Of a stretch of 64,000 bases of DNA, positions 63,440-64,000 are shown one piece after another; position 1 is the stretch's first letter, and every line of letters begins with the position of its first letter. Both the position numbers and the translations under genes were made by a program. The stretch is from Spiribacter salilacus (GTDB lineage: Bacteria; Pseudomonadota; Gammaproteobacteria; Nitrococcales; Nitrococcaceae): assembly GCF_009649225.1 (NCBI RefSeq), contig NZ_WJPP01000001.1, positions 62,001-126,000 of the forward strand. The letters run 5' to 3'. The notes beneath the pieces were generated by a model. The model was not told the origin of the DNA. It saw only the letters and a list, made by a program, of their open reading frames with translations, and searched no databases.

Positions 63440-64000
63440 CTTGTTATTCCTCGGCCTCGGTGCCGAATAAAATCCAGCAGCACGTTAATCTCGGTTGTTT
63501 GTAGATTCGGGTCGGTGGCCACCGCGTCAACCGCGGCGTTTAATGTACCGCCATCGCGAAATAAGCGCTGATAGGCCTGCCGAAGCGCTCGGCGATGCTC
63601 CGTGGGAATGCCGGCTCGTTGAAGCCCACGAGAATTCAAACCTCGCAGTTGCGCTCGATCGCCGGCAACCATCGTAAAAGGGGCAACATCTCGATCAACC
63701 ATCGATCCACCGGCCACCATGGCAAGGCGGCCGATATGGACAAATTGATGGATAGCGCAGAGCCCAGATATGAAAACTTGGTTATGAATGTGCACATGGC
63801 CGGCAAGCTGCGTTCCATTGCCAATAATCACGTGATCGCCAATTTGGTCATCATGGGCAATATGCGAAAAGGCCATAAACAGGCCATGATTGCCTACGCG
63901 TGTTATTCCATCTTCTTTGGTGCTCGCTCGGTGCGCAGTGGTGAACTCACGAAAATCGTTACCCTCGCCAACCACCAATTGGGTGGGTTCTCCTGCGTAA
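63436..64000 (-). CDS. second LpxA-like acyltransferase, cut by the window end
   Basis: The frame remains open through base 64000, and the extra codons read YAGEPTQL, as in LpxA, so the gene starts outside the window; a TTG at 63978 is not the start. About 188 residues are present. The catalytic His lies in FSHIAHDDQIGD, and LNSRGLQRAGIPTEHR resembles the LpxA C-terminal GLKRRG region, so this is an acyl-ACP transferase and not an acetyltransferase. The ruler position corresponding to E. coli Gly173 is Gly, unlike the Met of the lpxA at 58885. Operon mates suggest it acylates a 3-amino sugar nucleotide. Confidence 0.8.
   Translation of the reverse strand, partial: YAGEPTQLVVGEGNDFREFTTAHRASTKEDGITRVGNHGLFMAFSHIAHDDQIGDHVIIGNGTQLAGHVHIHNQVFISGLCAIHQFVHIGRLAMVAGGSMVDRDVAPFTMVAGDRAQLRGLNSRGLQRAGIPTEHRRALRQAYQRLFRDGGTLNAAVDAVATDPNLQTTEINVLLDFIRHRGRGITR

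Noticed and set aside
63436-63978. Treating the last gene as a complete 180-aa protein starting at TTG 63978
   Set aside because: The frame stays open to the window edge and the extra codons (YAGEPTQL) match LpxA, so the gene is truncated by the window.
1-64000. CRISPR arrays, insertion sequences, rRNA operons, tRNA genes
   Set aside because: No spaced direct-repeat arrays, transposase domains, or rRNA/tRNA signatures other than tmRNA were seen on either strand.

Overview
The window reads as chromosome of a free-living, probably marine-type heterotrophic gammaproteobacterium. The best evidence is the tmRNA, whose tag decodes as ANDDNYALAA (E. coli has ANDENYALAA). The conserved gene blocks fit as well: map/glnD/dap, fur-recN-nadK, ratA-rnfH/bamE, and rpsB-tsf-pyrH-frr-uppS-cdsA-dxr-rseP-bamA-skp-lpxD-fabZ-lpxA-lpxB-rnhB. 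The hrcA-grpE-dnaK-dnaJ block with a CIRCE operator is less usual for the class. Genus cannot be fixed from the sequence alone.

Region 1 (about 1-13985) is a catabolic/transport island. A FadR-type GntR regulator heads a leftward operon of an aldehyde dehydrogenase, an aberrant shikimate-dehydrogenase-like protein and a GMC flavoprotein oxidoreductase. Divergent from it runs a rightward operon: an SDR, a quinone-oxidoreductase-like MDR, a ThDP enzyme of the acetolactate-synthase family, a complete Liv-type ABC importer (binding protein, LivH, a fused LivM-LivG, LivF) and a second SDR. The substrate is unknown; a complete uptake-plus-oxidation route for an alcohol or polyol-like compound is the reasonable inference.

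Region 2 (13995-19450) holds a membrane-anchored periplasmic-binding-like protein, a DUF3422 membrane protein, a SufE-type protein, an orphan 150-aa protein and an exported protein ending in a DUF4329-like, JAMM-like domain.

Region 3 (18608-23794) is a full beta-hydroxyaspartate cycle cluster: divergent IclR regulator bhcR and bhcABCD. It converts glyoxylate plus glycine to oxaloacetate without carbon loss. A 7-codon leader frame overlaps the bhcA start.

Region 4 (23836-28823) is mixed accessory material: fluoride channel, acyltransferase 3, secreted DsrE-like protein, 3-methyladenine glycosylase, Brp/Blh carotene dioxygenase (retinal synthesis), an MBL-fold hydrolase, and a Phd-YafQ-like toxin-antitoxin pair beside the 3' end of ssrA.

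Region 5 (28858-47265) is core: ssrA and smpB, ratA-rnfH, bamE, fur, recN, nadK, the heat-shock operon, dapB, a renalase-like flavoprotein, dapE-dapD-dapC, glnD and map. Region 6 (47444-61402) is the translation/envelope superoperon. Region 7 (61368-64000) is a leftward, overlapping set of a second LpxA-like acyltransferase (cut by the window end), a Gfo/Idh/MocA dehydrogenase and a DegT aminotransferase. It resembles GnnA/GnnB and suggests UDP-GlcNAc3N synthesis for amide-linked lipid A. The two LpxA proteins differ at the chain-length 'ruler' residue (Met versus Gly).

Almost every convergent gene pair in the window overlaps tail to tail by 4-47 nt. Apart from the short window edges, no stretch over 300 bases lacks a gene; the largest gaps are the divergent regulatory regions at 4682-4898 and 47266-47443.
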